Part shown: positions 35,170-36,441 of the stretch, in pieces
Position numbering within the stretch: position 1 is the first letter of the stretch
Layout: each line of letters opens with the position of its first letter
Assembly (NCBI GenBank): GCA_947457395.1
Contig: CANGVA010000020.1
Coordinates: 1-36,441, forward strand
Source of the DNA: Bacteroidota bacterium
GTDB lineage: Bacteria; Bacteroidota; Bacteroidia; UKL13-3
DNA length: 36,441 nt
Direction: 5' to 3'
Made by a program: the position numbers and the translations under genes
Notes under the pieces: model-generated
Database searches by the model: none
Seen by the model: the letters and a program-made list of their open reading frames with translations, nothing else
Told to the model about the DNA's origin: nothing

Positions 35170-35211
35170 GATTGGCCATTGGGTGTTGGGTGTTGGCTAC
35201 TGGCTATTGGC
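35170..35211 (+). repeat. Degenerate TTGG heptad array (6 copies)
   Basis: Six successive 7-bp units read GATTGGC, CATTGGG, TGTTGGG, TGTTGGC, TACTGGC and TATTGGC. The consensus is N-R-Y-T-G-G-S. The same unit type occurs at 4038-4065. It lies 9 bp upstream of the pyrimidine-rich array. Confidence 0.8.
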
Positions 35212-35220
35212 TAAATGCGT

Positions 35221-35365
35221 TCCAATCTTTCAATCTTCTAATCTTTCAATCTCCTAATCTTCCAATCTCCTAATCTTTCAATCTTCTAATCTTTCAATCT
35301 TCTAATCTTTCAATCTTCTAATCTTTCAATCTCCTAATCTTTCAATCTTCTAATTTTCTAATTTT
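35221..35365 (+). repeat. Tandem array of an 8-bp unit (TYYAATCT), higher order 16 bp
   Basis: About 18 copies of T-Y-Y-AATCT are arranged as eight 16-bp dimers of the type TTCAATCT-TCTAATCT, plus flanking half units. Variation is confined almost entirely to C/T changes at positions 2 and 3, with C-to-T drift of AATCT to AATTT in the last copies. The plus strand is almost free of G across the array. Confidence 0.92.
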
Positions 35366-35380
35366 CCTTACCTTCCCTGC

Positions 35381-36441
35381 ATGACTAATGAGGAAATTGC
35401 CGAACTATTTAAATGGTATGCCAATCTGAGCGAACTGCATGATGGAAATCCGTTTAAAATTAAATCTTACGCAGCGGCTGCTTTTAAAATAGATAAACTC
35501 TCCACGCCCCTGGAGGGCAAATCTGTGGCTGAGCTGGAAGCCATGGAAGGCATTGGCAAAAGTATTGCCCAAAAGATTTTTGAAATAAACCAATCTGGTT
35601 CGTTTACCGAGTTGGTTGAACTTATTAACGATACCCCGCAAGGTGTTATTGATTTGTTTAAGGTAAAAGGAATAGGCCCTAAAAAAATTGCCTATATCTG
35701 GAAACAACTGGGTATTGAAAGCATGGGCGAACTGCTTTATGCCTGCAATGAAAACCGCCTGGCCCAGGCCAAAGGTTTCGGGCTAAAAACACAGCAGGCC
35801 GTTAAAGAAAGTATTGAATTTATTTTTAGCAATGCCAACAAGTTTCATTATGCCAAACTGGAAAAGCCTGCCCTGCAACTGCTAAATGAACTGCAACAGC
35901 AACCTTTTGTAAGCCGCATATCTTTTACCGGTGAGCTGCGCAGAAAAAACGAAACACTGGATCATATCTCATTGCTTATTGCAGCCAACCAAACACAACT
36001 GCTGGCCTACCTGCAAAACAGCATGGAAGTTACTGTGCATGAAAACCACCTGTCGTTTCGCTACAACGAGGGTTACCCTGTATCTGTTATCCTAACCGAT
36101 GAGGCACATTTTGATGAAACACTTTTTATCTCTACTGCTGCACCTGCCCATCTAAAACAACTGGAACAGGCCGGTGCAAATATAAAAGCCGGTAATGAGC
36201 AGGCCATTTATGCTTCTGCCGGTTTAGCTTTTATTGAGCCTGAAATGCGCGAAGGCCTGGGCGAAGTGGAAAAAGCACGAACAAACAGCCTGCCCCTGCT
36301 TATTGAGCACAGCCACCTTAAAGGCATTTTGCATAACCATACCAACTACTCCGATGGTGCCAATACCTTAACCGAGATGGCCGTTTTTTGCAAAGAAGCA
36401 GGATTTGAATACCTGGGCATTTGCGACCACTCCAAAAGTGC
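35381..36441 (+). CDS. PolX-like protein with helix-hairpin-helix and PHP domains (3' partial)
   Basis: This gene runs off the window; 353 codons are visible from the ATG at 35381. The N-terminal 8-kDa-like domain (1-50) and two helix-hairpin-helix motifs are clear: GIGKSIAQKI (about 59-68) and VKGIGPKKIAYIW (about 94-106). The nucleotidyltransferase region follows, with LRRKNET at 186-192. The expected DxD is occupied by H195 and S197, and the later strand that normally carries the third Asp has S235 instead. An IYASAGLAFIEPEMREG segment matches the linker of PolX proteins. The PHP domain then begins with HNHTNYSDG, whose metal-binding residues are intact. PolX proteins act in DNA repair as gap-filling polymerases with a PHP exonuclease; this one probably keeps DNA binding and the nuclease but not polymerisation. 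It starts 15 bp after the repeat array. Confidence 0.85.
   Translation, partial: MTNEEIAELFKWYANLSELHDGNPFKIKSYAAAAFKIDKLSTPLEGKSVAELEAMEGIGKSIAQKIFEINQSGSFTELVELINDTPQGVIDLFKVKGIGPKKIAYIWKQLGIESMGELLYACNENRLAQAKGFGLKTQQAVKESIEFIFSNANKFHYAKLEKPALQLLNELQQQPFVSRISFTGELRRKNETLDHISLLIAANQTQLLAYLQNSMEVTVHENHLSFRYNEGYPVSVILTDEAHFDETLFISTAAPAHLKQLEQAGANIKAGNEQAIYASAGLAFIEPEMREGLGEVEKARTNSLPLLIEHSHLKGILHNHTNYSDGANTLTEMAVFCKEAGFEYLGICDHSKS

Noticed and set aside
35221-35365. Repeat array as a CRISPR
   Set aside because: The units are 8 or 16 bp and directly adjacent, with no unique spacers and no cas genes.
35405-35707. 100-aa minus-strand frame within the PolX-like gene
   Set aside because: Antisense to the helix-hairpin-helix coding region; no independent evidence.

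Overview
The window looks like a chromosomal segment from a member of the Bacteroidota. The evidence is a low-GC coding style, several promoters of the TTTG / TAnnTTTG type, few Shine-Dalgarno sequences, an Alternative Complex III (act) operon of the Bacteroidota type, a recF-DUF721 pair, and a long M16 peptidase. Sequence alone does not fix the family; Chitinophagales or Sphingobacteriales relatives are plausible. No phage, transposase, CRISPR array, rRNA or tRNA was seen.

Bases 1-9087 (+ strand) are the 3' part of a surface-polysaccharide locus. It holds a CapK/PaaK-like adenylate-forming enzyme (cut by the window edge), a UDP-GlcNAc 2-epimerase, a GT4 glycosyltransferase and a GNAT acetyltransferase, in a tight run. 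A 410-bp spacer of short-period repeats follows. Then come a divergent polysaccharide deacetylase with a TTG start, a DegT-type sugar aminotransferase, a PglC-like phosphoglycosyl transferase and a membrane-bound FlaA1/PglF/WbpM-like nucleotide-sugar 4,6-dehydratase. The dehydratase, aminotransferase, acetyltransferase and phosphoglycosyl transferase together could make and load a 4-acetamido-4,6-dideoxy (bacillosamine-like) sugar on undecaprenyl phosphate.

Bases 9275-17661 (+) are a complete actABCDEF operon for a quinol:cytochrome c oxidoreductase that replaces complex III. It has its own promoter region, which contains a tandem decamer and a 21-bp dyad. It ends at a bidirectional terminator, with no terminal oxidase genes attached. 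Bases 17723-19807 (-) are recF, a DciA-like DUF721 gene and thiamine pyrophosphokinase. Bases 20006-21711 (+) are the pyruvate dehydrogenase E1 alpha gene and a membrane-anchored TPR protein, closed by a perfect 15-bp terminator stem.

Bases 21827-31960 hold hutI (+), followed by a run of minus-strand genes: a GT22-like membrane glycosyltransferase, an SDR, an M16 peptidase, an acyl-CoA dehydrogenase, a triple helix-hairpin-helix membrane protein, an unlisted 45-aa membrane peptide gene overlapping it, and an RfbD-like reductase. Bases 32090-36441 (+) hold miaB, a receiver-less sigma-54 activator, a secreted MORN-like protein, a second repeat-filled spacer, and the start of a PolX-like gene.

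The most interesting items are: (i) two spacers sharing the same composite design of TTGG heptads followed by a second short-period array; (ii) the PolX-like protein, in which all three expected polymerase aspartates appear replaced while the helix-hairpin-helix and PHP motifs remain; (iii) the operator-like architecture upstream of the act operon; and (iv) the 45-aa membrane peptide gene. I see no clear new defence or mobile system in this window.
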